Source: CAZQQN01 sp964595485 (GTDB lineage Bacteria > Bacteroidota > Bacteroidia > CAILMK01 > CAYYUA01). From it: a stretch of 64,000 nucleotides of DNA. Positions 15,974 through 26,289 of the stretch are shown piece by piece (position 1 is the stretch's first letter; each line of letters begins with the position of its first letter). The notes beneath the pieces were generated by a model. That model was not told where the DNA came from, ran no database searches, and was given only the letters and a program-made list of their open reading frames with translations. Made by a program: the position numbers and the translations under genes. The DNA lies in the NCBI GenBank assembly GCA_964595485.1, contig CAZQQN010000012.1, positions 12,032 to 76,031 on the forward strand, in the 5' to 3' direction.

Positions 15974-17341
15974 ATGGAGGATACGCTTGATAAATCTTAC
16001 CTTGAGCAATTGAAAACCGCAATTCAGGCTGATGATCAGGCTTACCTTAAAAATGAGCTTGATAGCCTTTATTTAGTGGATATTGCCCAAATCCTCCGCT
16101 CACTTGATAAGGAAGATGGTCAATACCTTTTCCACTTATTGGATTATTCGAAAGCTGGTGAAGTTTTGGTGGAATTGGGCGAAAAGCAAAGGGAATCTCT
16201 TTTAACGGGTATTGCTCCGGAGTTTATTATTGCAAATTACATCCACCGAATGAATTCAGATGATGCTGCTGATTTCATTAATGATTTACCAGTCGATACC
16301 CGTGAGGCCATTGTTGATCACTTAACAAAAAGCGAAGATCCTTCAGATCGTCAACTATTAACCTTATTGGCTTATGACCCTGAAACAGCGGGTGGTTTAA
16401 TGGCTACCGAGCTGATCCGTGTTAATATGAACTGGAAAGTTTCTGAATGCCAGGAGCGTATTCGTAAGCAAGCGGAAAAAATCGAAAGCATTTACACGGT
16501 ATTTGTAGAGGACAACGTCAGACGTTTAAAAGGCTATGTATCGCTAACTGATTTGATTCTAACCAAGCCGGATACGCTTGTTAAAGACGTTTACAATGAG
16601 AATATCGTATCTGTGGAAGGGCAGAGCTCTGCCCAGGATGTCGCAAACATTATGCGTAAGTATGATTTGGTTGCTTTACCTGTGGTTAATAAAAACGGCA
16701 TTTTAATGGGTCGGATAACCATTGATGATGTGGTTGATGTGATCAAAGAAGAAGCTGAGGAAGATTATCAATTGATGTCCGGAATCTCAGAGGATGTTCA
16801 GTACTCTGACAAAATATGGGTACTCTCACGGGCTCGGCTACCTTGGCTTTTACTTGGTTTGATTGGTGGCTTGGCGAGTGCTAAGGTTATTAGCTTGAAT
16901 GAAGGAGCTTTGGAGATCTACCCGCAAATGGCTTTTTTCATCCCATTAATAGCAGCAATGGGGGGTAATGCAGGGATACAGGCTTCAGCCATTGTGGTAC
17001 AGGGTTTAGCTAGTAAAACACTTGACACAGGGAGCCTTATTTCTAAAATTTTGAAAGAATTTGCGGTCGCTTTATTGAATGGGCTATTGTGTGCTGGTGC
17101 GTTACTATTTTTGAGCCTTTTGTTTTATGAAGGGATTCAAATAGGTATTACGGTTAGCTTAGCATTGCTTACGGTAATTATCGTAGCTTCGATACTTGGG
17201 GTAACGGTACCATTACTATTACATCGGTTAAATATTGATCCTGCGCTGGCAACGGGCCCTTTTATTACGACTACTAATGATTTGGTAGGAATTGGCATCT
17301 ACTTTTTGATAGCCCGCTTCATTTTTTCTTATACTTTTTAA
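15974..17341 (+). CDS. mgtE: Magnesium transporter MgtE
   Basis: 455 aa inner-membrane Mg2+ channel. N-terminal superhelical MgtE_N domain (about 1-130, with the YDPETAGGLMATE motif near 135-150), two CBS domains (about 135-255) that sense Mg2+, then five hydrophobic segments from about residue 285 to the end, including MAFFIPLIAAMGGNAGIQ and the pore-region DPALATGPFITTTND. Length and layout are normal. ATG at 15974. The next gene starts 9 bp downstream and may be co-transcribed. Confidence 0.95.
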   Translation: MEDTLDKSYLEQLKTAIQADDQAYLKNELDSLYLVDIAQILRSLDKEDGQYLFHLLDYSKAGEVLVELGEKQRESLLTGIAPEFIIANYIHRMNSDDAADFINDLPVDTREAIVDHLTKSEDPSDRQLLTLLAYDPETAGGLMATELIRVNMNWKVSECQERIRKQAEKIESIYTVFVEDNVRRLKGYVSLTDLILTKPDTLVKDVYNENIVSVEGQSSAQDVANIMRKYDLVALPVVNKNGILMGRITIDDVVDVIKEEAEEDYQLMSGISEDVQYSDKIWVLSRARLPWLLLGLIGGLASAKVISLNEGALEIYPQMAFFIPLIAAMGGNAGIQASAIVVQGLASKTLDTGSLISKILKEFAVALLNGLLCAGALLFLSLLFYEGIQIGITVSLALLTVIIVASILGVTVPLLLHRLNIDPALATGPFITTTNDLVGIGIYFLIARFIFSYTF

Positions 17342-17350
17342 AAACCCTTT

Positions 17351-18298
17351 ATGAGTAAAGTTGTGATTCTTGAAGAAGTACCTACCCACTTCTTATCAGG
17401 CTTGGAAAGGCTCGGGTATAATCCTGTTTTGGCTTATCATTTAGATAAAAAAGATTTAAACAATGCCCTTAGTAAAGCTTGCGGTATCCTGATTCGAAGC
17501 AATAGTCAGGTAGATCAGTCTCTTTTGGAGAAAACCCCGCAATTAAAATTTATCCTTCGGCCGGGATCCGGCCTTGATAATGTAGATTTAGAGGCGGTCA
17601 ACAAAAAAGACATTAACCTTATCAATTCACCGGAGGGAAATAGCAATGCCGTAGCGGAACACACCCTTGGTATGTTGATCGGGCTTCTACATAAAATCCC
17701 TAAAGCCTACCAGGAGGTGAAGCAAGGAGAATGGTTACGAGAGTTAAACAGAGGTAAAGAATTGGCTGAGCTCTCGGTTGGCGTGATAGGGCATGGGAAT
17801 ACCGGTTCTGCATTTGTTCAAAAACTTGAGGGGCTTGCAAACCAACTTTATGTTTATGATAAATACCGCAATGTGAGGAATGTTCTTCCTGAACAGGCGA
17901 AACAGGTAAGCTTGCATACATTATTAGCCAACTCTGATGTCATAAGTTTTCACATACCCTACAGTAAAGAGACTCATCATTTCTTCAATGCCGATTTATT
18001 TCATGATTTGCATCATCCTGTTTATGTTATCAACACCTCCCGGGGAAAAATTTTGGATACTCAGGCCTTGATTGAAGGGCTAAATAATGGCCAAATAAAA
18101 GGTGCCTGCCTTGATGTCCTGGAAAATGAAAAGCTAGAAACTTATACTGCTGAAGAGCAGGCTGGTTTTAACCAGTTGATAGAAAAAGATGAAGTATTAA
18201 TAACACCCCATATAGCTGGGTGGTCTCAGCGTTCTGAGCAGGCTATATACGACTTATTGCTTGATAAATTGCAGGCATTGCCTGATGAAAATGCTTGA
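17351..18298 (+). CDS. D-2-hydroxyacid dehydrogenase (SerA-like)
   Basis: 315 aa NAD-dependent dehydrogenase of the D-isomer-specific 2-hydroxyacid family. The Rossmann loop VGVIGHGNTGSAF lies near residue 142; the catalytic Arg is in INTSRGKI, the Glu in DVLENEK, and the His in TPHIAGWS. It is the short form without the ACT domain of classical phosphoglycerate dehydrogenase. Substrate cannot be fixed from sequence: 3-phosphoglycerate or other 2-hydroxyacids are possible. It follows mgtE by 9 bp. Confidence 0.88.
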   Translation: MSKVVILEEVPTHFLSGLERLGYNPVLAYHLDKKDLNNALSKACGILIRSNSQVDQSLLEKTPQLKFILRPGSGLDNVDLEAVNKKDINLINSPEGNSNAVAEHTLGMLIGLLHKIPKAYQEVKQGEWLRELNRGKELAELSVGVIGHGNTGSAFVQKLEGLANQLYVYDKYRNVRNVLPEQAKQVSLHTLLANSDVISFHIPYSKETHHFFNADLFHDLHHPVYVINTSRGKILDTQALIEGLNNGQIKGACLDVLENEKLETYTAEEQAGFNQLIEKDEVLITPHIAGWSQRSEQAIYDLLLDKLQALPDENA

Positions 18299-18454
18299 AT
18301 GTAAATGCAGAACTCTTAAGGTTGCTTTAGTGGCATTCAGGTTTGGAAAAAATTTAAATTATGAAACTGGTTACAAACAGGTTGAGTGACTGTAACTTAA
18401 ATAAATTAGTCTGTTAAAAGGTTCAAAAATTTTTTAGCAGAGTTTTAAAAATTC

Positions 18455-18484
18455 TTTGAAAAAAAAGAGATAAAACTAAATTTG
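18455..18484 (+). promoter_or_regulatory. Candidate promoter of the TonB receptor cluster
   Basis: TTTG (18455-18458), 18 bp, then TAAATTTG (18477-18484) fits the Bacteroidota consensus. It lies in the 326-bp gap 18299-18624 and would give a leader of about 130 nt. A weaker CATATTTG at 18590-18597 sits closer to the ATG. The rest of this gap is very AT-rich with nothing else recognised. Confidence 0.5.
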
Positions 18485-18624
18485 AAACTTATGTGAATTC
18501 GGGTGGATTGTTAATTGCCTATGTAAAACATTTGACAAAAGCCCTATTCTAAAATTAACAAATGAAGGGTTTTAAATAAATATTTTAGCATATTTGAATT
18601 TCCAATGAATCTGAAATAAGGGTT

Positions 18625-21600
18625 ATGGTTAAAAAAAGTTTAAGTTTCGCAGTATTATTGGTTTTTACTGTCCAATTCGTGGTTGGGCAATCCCAATACG
18701 GCCGTTTGCAAGGGACTGTTACCAATGCTGAAACTGGTGAGCCGGTTGAAGGGGCAGAAGTAGTAGTAAAAGTAGGTGGCCAACAAAAAGGGACGATTAC
18801 GAATGCTGACGGTGAATATGAAATTACTGCAATATCTCCGGGCACCTACGATGTTGTTTTTTCTGACGTTAGGTTTGGGAAAAAACTTTACAAGGATGTG
18901 CCAATCAATGCTGGAAGGACTAAGGTTAAAGATGCAGCCCTTACAGCAGGGAAAGAATTTGAGGTTGTAACTTTTGAAGAACACGGGGTTTTCAGTAAGG
19001 ACAAACGGACAGATAGTGAGGAGGTTGACGCGGAAAGTATTGATGATATGCCTACCAAAAGCGTGAATGAAATGATCAGTTTGAACACTGATGTCAACTC
19101 AAATGCCAGCGGCGGGCTAAGCATACAGGGGCAGCGAACAGATGGGACATTAGTAAAAGTTGATGGTATTCGGGTACGTAATCTTAGAAGTGTTCCCACT
19201 CGATCCATACAACAAATCCAAACCATTACTGCCGGTATCCCGGCCAAGCACGGTGATGCTACAGGAGGGGTTATCAATATTACTACAAAAGGCCCCTCTA
19301 AAGAATACAGTGGACAATTAGAAATGATTAGTTCTCAATTTCTGGACCCTTATAACTTCAACAATGTGGAGGGCAATTTATCAGGTCCTTTAATTACCAA
19401 AAATAAAGGAACAGACTCTGCTGAAACAAAATTAGGCTTCTTGTTAGGAGGAGATTTTACTTATCAAAAAGATCCGAGGCCTACGGTTTTAGATCACTGG
19501 GTGGTTGATGACAATACCCTTGAAAACCTAAAAGAAGAACCACTGAGAAGAAACCCCATTGGTCAGGGTTTTCTCTCAAATGCCAGGTTTGTTACAAAGG
19601 ATCAAATGAAGCAGGTTTCAGCGCGTCCGAATGTTAGGCGTATCAACTATAATTTAACGGGCAAACTTAATTACAGCATCAATGATGAAATGAACCTTGT
19701 TGTGGGTGGACAATATGGTTACAGGAATAGCCCTAACTTTAGCCGGAGGCGGTCCATGTTCAATTATGAAAATTACCAGGAGGTAACCAATAGATCTTAC
19801 AGAACCTACTTGCGCTTTACTCAGAGTTTTAAAGATGACCCTTCAGACCAGGGTGGCTTGAGCAATGTGTTTTATTCAATTCAAGTAGACTACTCCAATG
19901 ACCTGAGCAAAACTGAGCATCCCGAATTTGGTAAAGATTTTTTCAAATACGGTTATTACGGGAAATTTAATCGTTTTAGGGCCAGAAGCTATGAACAAAG
20001 GGAAGATTCATTGGAAGGGAGCATCGAACAAGCTAACTGGATGACAGGCTTTCAGGATACGGCTATTACGTTTGAACAAGCTGACATTAATAAAAAAGGT
20101 GGTAACTATAGCGATCAATTTTTTGATTTCCGGGAAGGGGATGTTACAAGCTTTGAAGAATTAAGGGGTGCTGGTGGCCTAATCAATGGTGAAAGCCCAC
20201 AAAGCATTTATAACTTATGGGCCGATGTTGGATCTCCTACTTCGGTTTACAATGAAGTCAATGAACAAGCCTTCAGTTTAAAAACTGAGGGTTCTTTTGA
20301 CATTGGAGAGCATTCTATTGAATTGGGTGTCCAATATGAAGATTATACCAGAAGCCAATATGCCATTGCTGCCAGTGGGCTCTGGAGTGTGATGCGACAA
20401 TCTGCCAACTCACACATACAACAATTGGATACCGATAATCCAATGCCTACTACGACTGATGATGGCACCTTTACGGATACAGTCAACTTTGAAAGGCTCG
20501 ATGACGGAACGCAAAGCGTTTTTGATGAACGGTTCCGGGATTACCTTAAACGTAATAACCGGAAAGATGTGTACGGCAATCCTATAGCAGAAAAATCCTT
20601 TATCAATGTAGACCGGTACAAGCCTGAGGATTTTTCTATGAGCATGTTCAGCGCAGATAACTTGCTCAGGAATCTGGCTACTGCTGGTGCTTTTAACTAT
20701 TATGGCTATGATCATAAAGGGAATAAAACCAACAATGACCCGAGCGTAAAGGATTTTCTAAATAATCCGGAAACAAGGCCTCAAGGGGCTTACAACCCGA
20801 TCTATACGGCAGGTTACATCCAGGACAACTTCCAGGTAAAAGATTTGTTCTTCCGTGTTGGGGTTAGGGTTGATCGCTTTGACAATAACCAGCCGGTTTT
20901 AAAAGATCGTTATTCGCTGTATCCTACCAAAACGGTAGGTGAAGTCGAGGGTGACGAAAACGCAGACTTATTAAGCGAAGGGGAATCTCCCGGGAATATT
21001 GGAGGTGATCACGTTGTCTATGTTGACGATGGGCTTAATCCCAATGAAGTGATAGGCTACCGGAAAGGTGATAATTGGTTCAATTCCGATGGTGAAGAAG
21101 TAAACGATCCCAACACGCTGGCTTTTGAAGCTGGAACGGGTACCATTGAGCCGTTTTTAACAGATCAGTTTGATAGCCGGGATGATATTCAACTCGTAGA
21201 GGAAAGTTTCAAAGATTACGAGCCACAGGTTATTGTTATGCCACGGGTTGCTTTTTCATTTCCGATTTCCGATGAAGCCCGGTTTCGCGCAAGCTACGAT
21301 GCCTTATCGCAACGTCCTAAAACGCAAGCCAATGTTACCTTATCAGATTACTATTACTTACAACAAGCCTCAACCCAATTTATTGGCAATCCTAACCTAA
21401 AGCCGGAAAAGAGTAATAAGTTTACATTGGGTTTCAAACAACAACTTAGTGCCAGGTCCGCTTTTGAACTTAAAGCGTTTTATACTGAAACGCGTGATTT
21501 GATACAGGTTAGAAGGGTACCACAGGCCTTCCCCACTCCATACCTTACTTACCAAAACCTTGATTTTAGTACAACCAAAGGTTTAACAGCCCGTTATGAC

Positions 21601-22326
21601 TTAAGTAGCTCCAGGAGTAGCGCTGTTCGTTTCACCGGTAGTTACACCCTTCAATTTGCAACTGGTACAGGCTCTGACGATGAGTCTCAGAGAGCTTTGA
21701 TTCAGGCAGGCCAACCTAACCTGCGAGCCCCTTTCCCGCTTGACAATGATTTTCGCCATAATTTCCAGGGAAACTTTGATTACCGTTTTCGCTCAGGAAA
21801 AAGGTATACCGGACCGGTTACCGGTGAAAACACTCAGTTACTCAAAAATGTCGGTTTCAACTTTATTGTAAGAGCCACCTCCGGTGGTCCATACACTCGC
21901 TTTGGATCTCCCTTTAGAGCAGTCGCTTCCGGAGTAAGGCAACAACCTAATTTAGATGGTACCATTAATGGATCCCGCCTTCCCTGGAACTTTAACGTGG
22001 ATCTGCGTATTGATAAAAACATTCCCATCAATCTTGGTGGTGATGATAAAGAAAAAACAACTGGTGCAAGTGCTGGCTCTCAAAATTTTATAAATATTTA
22101 TTTAAGGATTCAAAATCTTTTTGATGCAAGGAACGTTACCGGTGTTTACGCTTTTAGCGGTGATCCAACGGATGATGGTTATCTTTCTTCCGCTGAGGGA
22201 CAACAACGAATTAGTCAGCAAGTTAATCAGCAAGCCTTTCTAGACCAGTATCGAGCGAAAGTTAGAAATCCTTTTAATTTTCAGCCACCTCGGCTGATAA
22301 GGCTGGGTGCACGTATCGTTTTCTAG
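18625..22326 (+). CDS. TonB-dependent receptor with N-terminal carboxypeptidase-regulatory-like domain
   Basis: 1233 aa outer-membrane receptor. Signal peptide (about 1-21, ending VVGQ), a CarboxypepD_reg-like beta-sandwich (about 28-105; GRLQGTVTNAETGEPVEGAEV), a plug domain (about 125-215; SGGLSIQGQRTDGTLVKVDGIRVRN, KHGDATGGVINITTKG), then a long beta-barrel ending in RLIRLGARIVF with a terminal aromatic. It resembles the SusC/CirA-type receptors of Bacteroidota but no SusD-like gene follows. It heads a same-strand trio with a large secreted protein (46 bp away) and a PorV/PorQ-like protein. The substrate is unknown. Confidence 0.9.
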   Translation: MVKKSLSFAVLLVFTVQFVVGQSQYGRLQGTVTNAETGEPVEGAEVVVKVGGQQKGTITNADGEYEITAISPGTYDVVFSDVRFGKKLYKDVPINAGRTKVKDAALTAGKEFEVVTFEEHGVFSKDKRTDSEEVDAESIDDMPTKSVNEMISLNTDVNSNASGGLSIQGQRTDGTLVKVDGIRVRNLRSVPTRSIQQIQTITAGIPAKHGDATGGVINITTKGPSKEYSGQLEMISSQFLDPYNFNNVEGNLSGPLITKNKGTDSAETKLGFLLGGDFTYQKDPRPTVLDHWVVDDNTLENLKEEPLRRNPIGQGFLSNARFVTKDQMKQVSARPNVRRINYNLTGKLNYSINDEMNLVVGGQYGYRNSPNFSRRRSMFNYENYQEVTNRSYRTYLRFTQSFKDDPSDQGGLSNVFYSIQVDYSNDLSKTEHPEFGKDFFKYGYYGKFNRFRARSYEQREDSLEGSIEQANWMTGFQDTAITFEQADINKKGGNYSDQFFDFREGDVTSFEELRGAGGLINGESPQSIYNLWADVGSPTSVYNEVNEQAFSLKTEGSFDIGEHSIELGVQYEDYTRSQYAIAASGLWSVMRQSANSHIQQLDTDNPMPTTTDDGTFTDTVNFERLDDGTQSVFDERFRDYLKRNNRKDVYGNPIAEKSFINVDRYKPEDFSMSMFSADNLLRNLATAGAFNYYGYDHKGNKTNNDPSVKDFLNNPETRPQGAYNPIYTAGYIQDNFQVKDLFFRVGVRVDRFDNNQPVLKDRYSLYPTKTVGEVEGDENADLLSEGESPGNIGGDHVVYVDDGLNPNEVIGYRKGDNWFNSDGEEVNDPNTLAFEAGTGTIEPFLTDQFDSRDDIQLVEESFKDYEPQVIVMPRVAFSFPISDEARFRASYDALSQRPKTQANVTLSDYYYLQQASTQFIGNPNLKPEKSNKFTLGFKQQLSARSAFELKAFYTETRDLIQVRRVPQAFPTPYLTYQNLDFSTTKGLTARYDLSSSRSSAVRFTGSYTLQFATGTGSDDESQRALIQAGQPNLRAPFPLDNDFRHNFQGNFDYRFRSGKRYTGPVTGENTQLLKNVGFNFIVRATSGGPYTRFGSPFRAVASGVRQQPNLDGTINGSRLPWNFNVDLRIDKNIPINLGGDDKEKTTGASAGSQNFINIYLRIQNLFDARNVTGVYAFSGDPTDDGYLSSAEGQQRISQQVNQQAFLDQYRAKVRNPFNFQPPRLIRLGARIVF

Positions 22327-22372
22327 TATGGAAAAAGTAAGTAGAGGCAATCAAGCATAAACAAGTACTATT

Positions 22373-25300
22373 ATGAACTATTTTAAGTTATTATCTTTAG
22401 GATTAGCCTTTTTTATGGCATTAGGTCAAGCCAAGGCTAAAGAGAATGTTGAAAAAGATGAACGCGGGGAAAGTCAATCAGATGACAATAACCAGGTACA
22501 ACAACAACTTAAAGCTGGTTGTGAAGCGGCTAGTGCAGAAATTACCCTGGATATTAATAACGTACGTGCCAGAATTCTCAACGGCGGTGATATGTGGTGG
22601 GATCTGGTTGGTAATGCCCGTTATGAGGTTCCGAAATCTCAAGAGCCACCAAGAACCCATGCCTTGTTTGCTGGCTCTTTATGGATTGGTGGATTTGACC
22701 AGGGCGGTAACCTCCGAGCCGCTGCCATGACTTATCGACAAAGTGGCAGTGATTTTTATCCCGGTCCACTTGATACCACTAATGCTTCAGTAAGTTCTGA
22801 GGTTTGTAATAACTGGGACAAAATCTGGAAAGTTAACAGAGAAGATATCAAAAAAATCGAAGATGGTAATACCAATGATATACCTGACGACATCAAAAAC
22901 TGGCCATGGCGAGGTGATGTAACCAAAGGCCAATCTCGTTACTTAGCACCGTTTGAGGATGTAAATAACAACGGCACTTACGACCCCCAACAAGGTGATT
23001 TCCCTGATGTTCCAGGAGATCAGGCTCTATGGTTTGTTTACAATGATAAAGGAAATATTCATTCCGAAACCCAAGCCTCTGCTATAGGCCTGGAAGTTCA
23101 AACCACGGCTTTTGCTTTTCAGGCTAATGATGAGCGGAATAACATGACCTTTTACAAGCAAAAGATCATTAACCGGTCTACCAACCGCTTGGATAGTGTT
23201 CATTTTGGTCAATGGGTAGACCCTGATTTAGGTTTTGCCTTTGATGATTTCGTTGGGTGTGATACAGCCCGTAATTTAGGCTTTTGTTACAATGGTGATA
23301 ACTTTGATGACGGTGTCAATGGTTATGGCGAAAACCCACCTTCAGTAGGGGTCGACTTTTTCAGAGGACCTACCACAAGAGATGGAGAAGTATTAGGCAT
23401 GGATTATTTTGTGTATTACAATAATGATTTTAGTGTAACGGGTAATCCTGAAGATGCGCAACACTATTACAATTACCTTACCGGTACCTGGAAAGATGGC
23501 GTTTCAATTACCTTCGGGGATAACGGAAGGGGAGGTTCCCAGCCTTTTGATTACATGTTCCCTGGCAATCCGGATAATGATAATCAATGGTCTGAGCAGG
23601 CTGAAGGTAATGCTCCTGGTGATCGGCGCTTCTTGCAATCATCTGGCCCTTTCACCCTTATGCCGGGTGCAGTCAATTTCGTTACGACAGGGGTAGTCTG
23701 GTCAAGTGCAAACAGTGGCGGTAATATTGGCTCGCTTGACTTACTCAGAATAGCGGATGATAAAGCTCAGCAATTGTTTAACAACAACTTTGAACCTGTA
23801 AGAGGACCAGAGACCCCAGACCTAAAAGCACAGGAAATGGAAGAAAAAATTATTCTTACCATAGAAAATTCAAGGTCAACAGAAGAGTATTTTGGTGAAA
23901 GTGTTTCAGCAGAAACCTCGGACACCATCGAATATATCTTCCAAGGTTATAAGTTATACCAATTACGCACTGGTGATGTATCAAGCGAACAGTTTAATAA
24001 CCCTGATGAAGCAAGATTAATCAGACAAGTTGATTTAGAGGACGAGGTAACCAAACTATTTAATAACGAATTTAATCCTGATGCAGAAAAACGACAGAGG
24101 AGGTTAAAAGTGGAAGGATCCAATAATGGTATCAGGCATTCTTTTGAAATAACAGAGGATGAGTTTGCCTCAGGTCGGGATAAATTGGTTAATAATCAAG
24201 CTTACCACTTTGCCCTTGTTCCCTATGCCTCCTATAACTTCAGGGATTCTATTTCTCGTACTGCTGATATTGAGTATATTGAGGCTTCCAGGCCATCAGC
24301 GGTTACCGTGTATCCACATAAAACCGAACCGGAATTAGGCGGAGCTATTACCAATGCGCAGTATGGTGATCAACCGAGAATTACCAGAGTTGATGGTAAA
24401 GGCAATGGCGGGCTTGATCTTGCATTAACACAGGAATCGATTAACAGAATTTTGGAGAACGATTCCATTGATAATCCAACTTACCAAATAAACAATGGCC
24501 CCCTTGATATCTTTATTAATGATCCGCTTAATGTACCGAGCGGTAATTTCAAATTTCAGATGATAGACACTGCTAAAGGAGGAACACAAGGTGAAGTGGT
24601 AGGTGAAAATGCGGAGTGGAAAATTACTGAGCTTGGTAGTGGTGATGTTGTCAGTGAATCCAATGAAGACATTGGTGATGGCAATGAGCAGATTATTTCC
24701 GAATTAGGGATGTCTGTTAAACCAGAACAGGTATTGGGTCCTAAACTGGATACGCCAAGGCCTAATATTGGAAACCTGGGTTTTCAGCGTGCTTCGGTTG
24801 AATTCGAAGATGAAAGCGTTACGTGGTTATCTGGTGTCAAAGATGCTGAAGGAAGTAATAGAATTAATCCCACGAACTGGATAAGGTCTGGTAAGGATAA
24901 TCCCCAGGACCCGGCTGATTACAGTGAAGATGTACATGATGCTACAATCAGAGGTGGTCTCTACGAACCGGTAGATCCCAATGAGGTTTATGAAGACCTA
25001 TTGGCTAATATAGGTCAGGAATTGCCGGATGACGACCCAGCAAGTAGATTAGTTGGTAGTGGTGGTATTATTGCTCCTTATGGCTTGGCAGCCCAATCTT
25101 TTAGGTCAGAAGATATACCTACCTTCGGCCCAGCTTTACAAACTGGAGGATATGAATTGGGCGGAATTAATGCCCTAAATAGCGTTGATTTAGTATTTAC
25201 CTCGAATAAAGATAATTGGACTGAATGCGTAGTATTGGAAATGAACCCTACCGATCCAAGAAATCGCCCGGAAGAAGATTATGAGGCTACTAAGTTTAAA

Positions 25301-26269
25301 TTAATTGGAGATGGCCCCTATTATAGGGATCATGCTTCATGGAAAGACCCCAATGCCATCAAAGATGATGGCAGTCCTCAGTATACGGACGATGGTGAAA
25401 AGGGTAAATCCTGGTTTCCGGGTTATGCCATTAATATAGAAACCGGCAAAAGATTGAATATCATGTTTGGTGAAGATTCAAGACTTATAAACGAACGTGG
25501 AACTGACATGCTTTGGAACCCAACTTCCAATATTTTCAATCCAGCGGGTACTGGTTTTAGCAGGTATAAATTTGGCGGTAAGCACTACATTTATATTATG
25601 AGTTCCACGTCAACCAGCAGCGGGGCTGATGTAGCAACTGCGTATGATGGTGGTGAAACTTATCACCGCGTATTAGAAGATGCTAACGCACAAGAAATGC
25701 TCGGAATGTTTGGTTCCGCTATGTGGGTCATGATACCGACTCTTTCCAAGGATTTTGAATTTAATTCCCTTGAAGAAGGACTTATACCAACAAAAACCAA
25801 AATCGAGCTAAGGGTTGATGTTCCATACGAAACTTATGATGCAAAATCAGATGAGAATGATCCGAATGATAATTTACCGGAATATACCTTTAATACCGAG
25901 GATTTAGCTACGCAAAGCAGTGAAGCTATGGGTAAAACAGCGCTTGATATGGTAAGGGTTGTTCCTAATCCCTATTATGCTTACAATGATTATGAAAACA
26001 GTCAAATCGATAGCCGGGTAAGGATAACCAACTTACCTCAAAAATGCGAAATTTCGATTTACTCTTTAGACGGTAAGTTGATCCGTCAATTCAATAAAGA
26101 TCAAGATGCTTCAAACCATAAAACTTTCCTTGATTGGGATTTGAATAATTCTGCCGGAGTTCCCGTTGGTAGTGGGGTTTACTTAATCCATGTCAATGGC
26201 TTTGAGCTTGGGCAGAAAACTATTAAATGGTTTGGTATGAGGAGACCCCTTGATTTAGATACATTCTAA
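22373..26269 (+). CDS. Very large secreted protein with a C-terminal FlgD/T9SS-like beta domain
   Basis: 1298 aa. Signal peptide about 1-23 (FFMALGQAKA). Residues 50-110 contain NGGDMWWD and AGSLWIGG, phrases I recall from large uncharacterised Bacteroidota surface proteins. The body is rich in Asp/Asn/Gly/Pro and aromatic residues, as in extracellular beta-rich or calcium-binding proteins. The last 110 residues (VRVVPNPYYAYNDYENS..., ISIYSLDGKLIRQF, GVPVGSGVYLIHVNG) look like a sorting-type or FlgD-like beta domain but end with an extra RRPLDLDTF tail. No enzymatic motif is recognised. It lies between the receptor and the PorV-like gene. Confidence 0.75.
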   Translation: MNYFKLLSLGLAFFMALGQAKAKENVEKDERGESQSDDNNQVQQQLKAGCEAASAEITLDINNVRARILNGGDMWWDLVGNARYEVPKSQEPPRTHALFAGSLWIGGFDQGGNLRAAAMTYRQSGSDFYPGPLDTTNASVSSEVCNNWDKIWKVNREDIKKIEDGNTNDIPDDIKNWPWRGDVTKGQSRYLAPFEDVNNNGTYDPQQGDFPDVPGDQALWFVYNDKGNIHSETQASAIGLEVQTTAFAFQANDERNNMTFYKQKIINRSTNRLDSVHFGQWVDPDLGFAFDDFVGCDTARNLGFCYNGDNFDDGVNGYGENPPSVGVDFFRGPTTRDGEVLGMDYFVYYNNDFSVTGNPEDAQHYYNYLTGTWKDGVSITFGDNGRGGSQPFDYMFPGNPDNDNQWSEQAEGNAPGDRRFLQSSGPFTLMPGAVNFVTTGVVWSSANSGGNIGSLDLLRIADDKAQQLFNNNFEPVRGPETPDLKAQEMEEKIILTIENSRSTEEYFGESVSAETSDTIEYIFQGYKLYQLRTGDVSSEQFNNPDEARLIRQVDLEDEVTKLFNNEFNPDAEKRQRRLKVEGSNNGIRHSFEITEDEFASGRDKLVNNQAYHFALVPYASYNFRDSISRTADIEYIEASRPSAVTVYPHKTEPELGGAITNAQYGDQPRITRVDGKGNGGLDLALTQESINRILENDSIDNPTYQINNGPLDIFINDPLNVPSGNFKFQMIDTAKGGTQGEVVGENAEWKITELGSGDVVSESNEDIGDGNEQIISELGMSVKPEQVLGPKLDTPRPNIGNLGFQRASVEFEDESVTWLSGVKDAEGSNRINPTNWIRSGKDNPQDPADYSEDVHDATIRGGLYEPVDPNEVYEDLLANIGQELPDDDPASRLVGSGGIIAPYGLAAQSFRSEDIPTFGPALQTGGYELGGINALNSVDLVFTSNKDNWTECVVLEMNPTDPRNRPEEDYEATKFKLIGDGPYYRDHASWKDPNAIKDDGSPQYTDDGEKGKSWFPGYAINIETGKRLNIMFGEDSRLINERGTDMLWNPTSNIFNPAGTGFSRYKFGGKHYIYIMSSTSTSSGADVATAYDGGETYHRVLEDANAQEMLGMFGSAMWVMIPTLSKDFEFNSLEEGLIPTKTKIELRVDVPYETYDAKSDENDPNDNLPEYTFNTEDLATQSSEAMGKTALDMVRVVPNPYYAYNDYENSQIDSRVRITNLPQKCEISIYSLDGKLIRQFNKDQDASNHKTFLDWDLNNSAGVPVGSGVYLIHVNGFELGQKTIKWFGMRRPLDLDTF

Positions 26270-26289
26270 AACATCAAAAACTAATTTAG

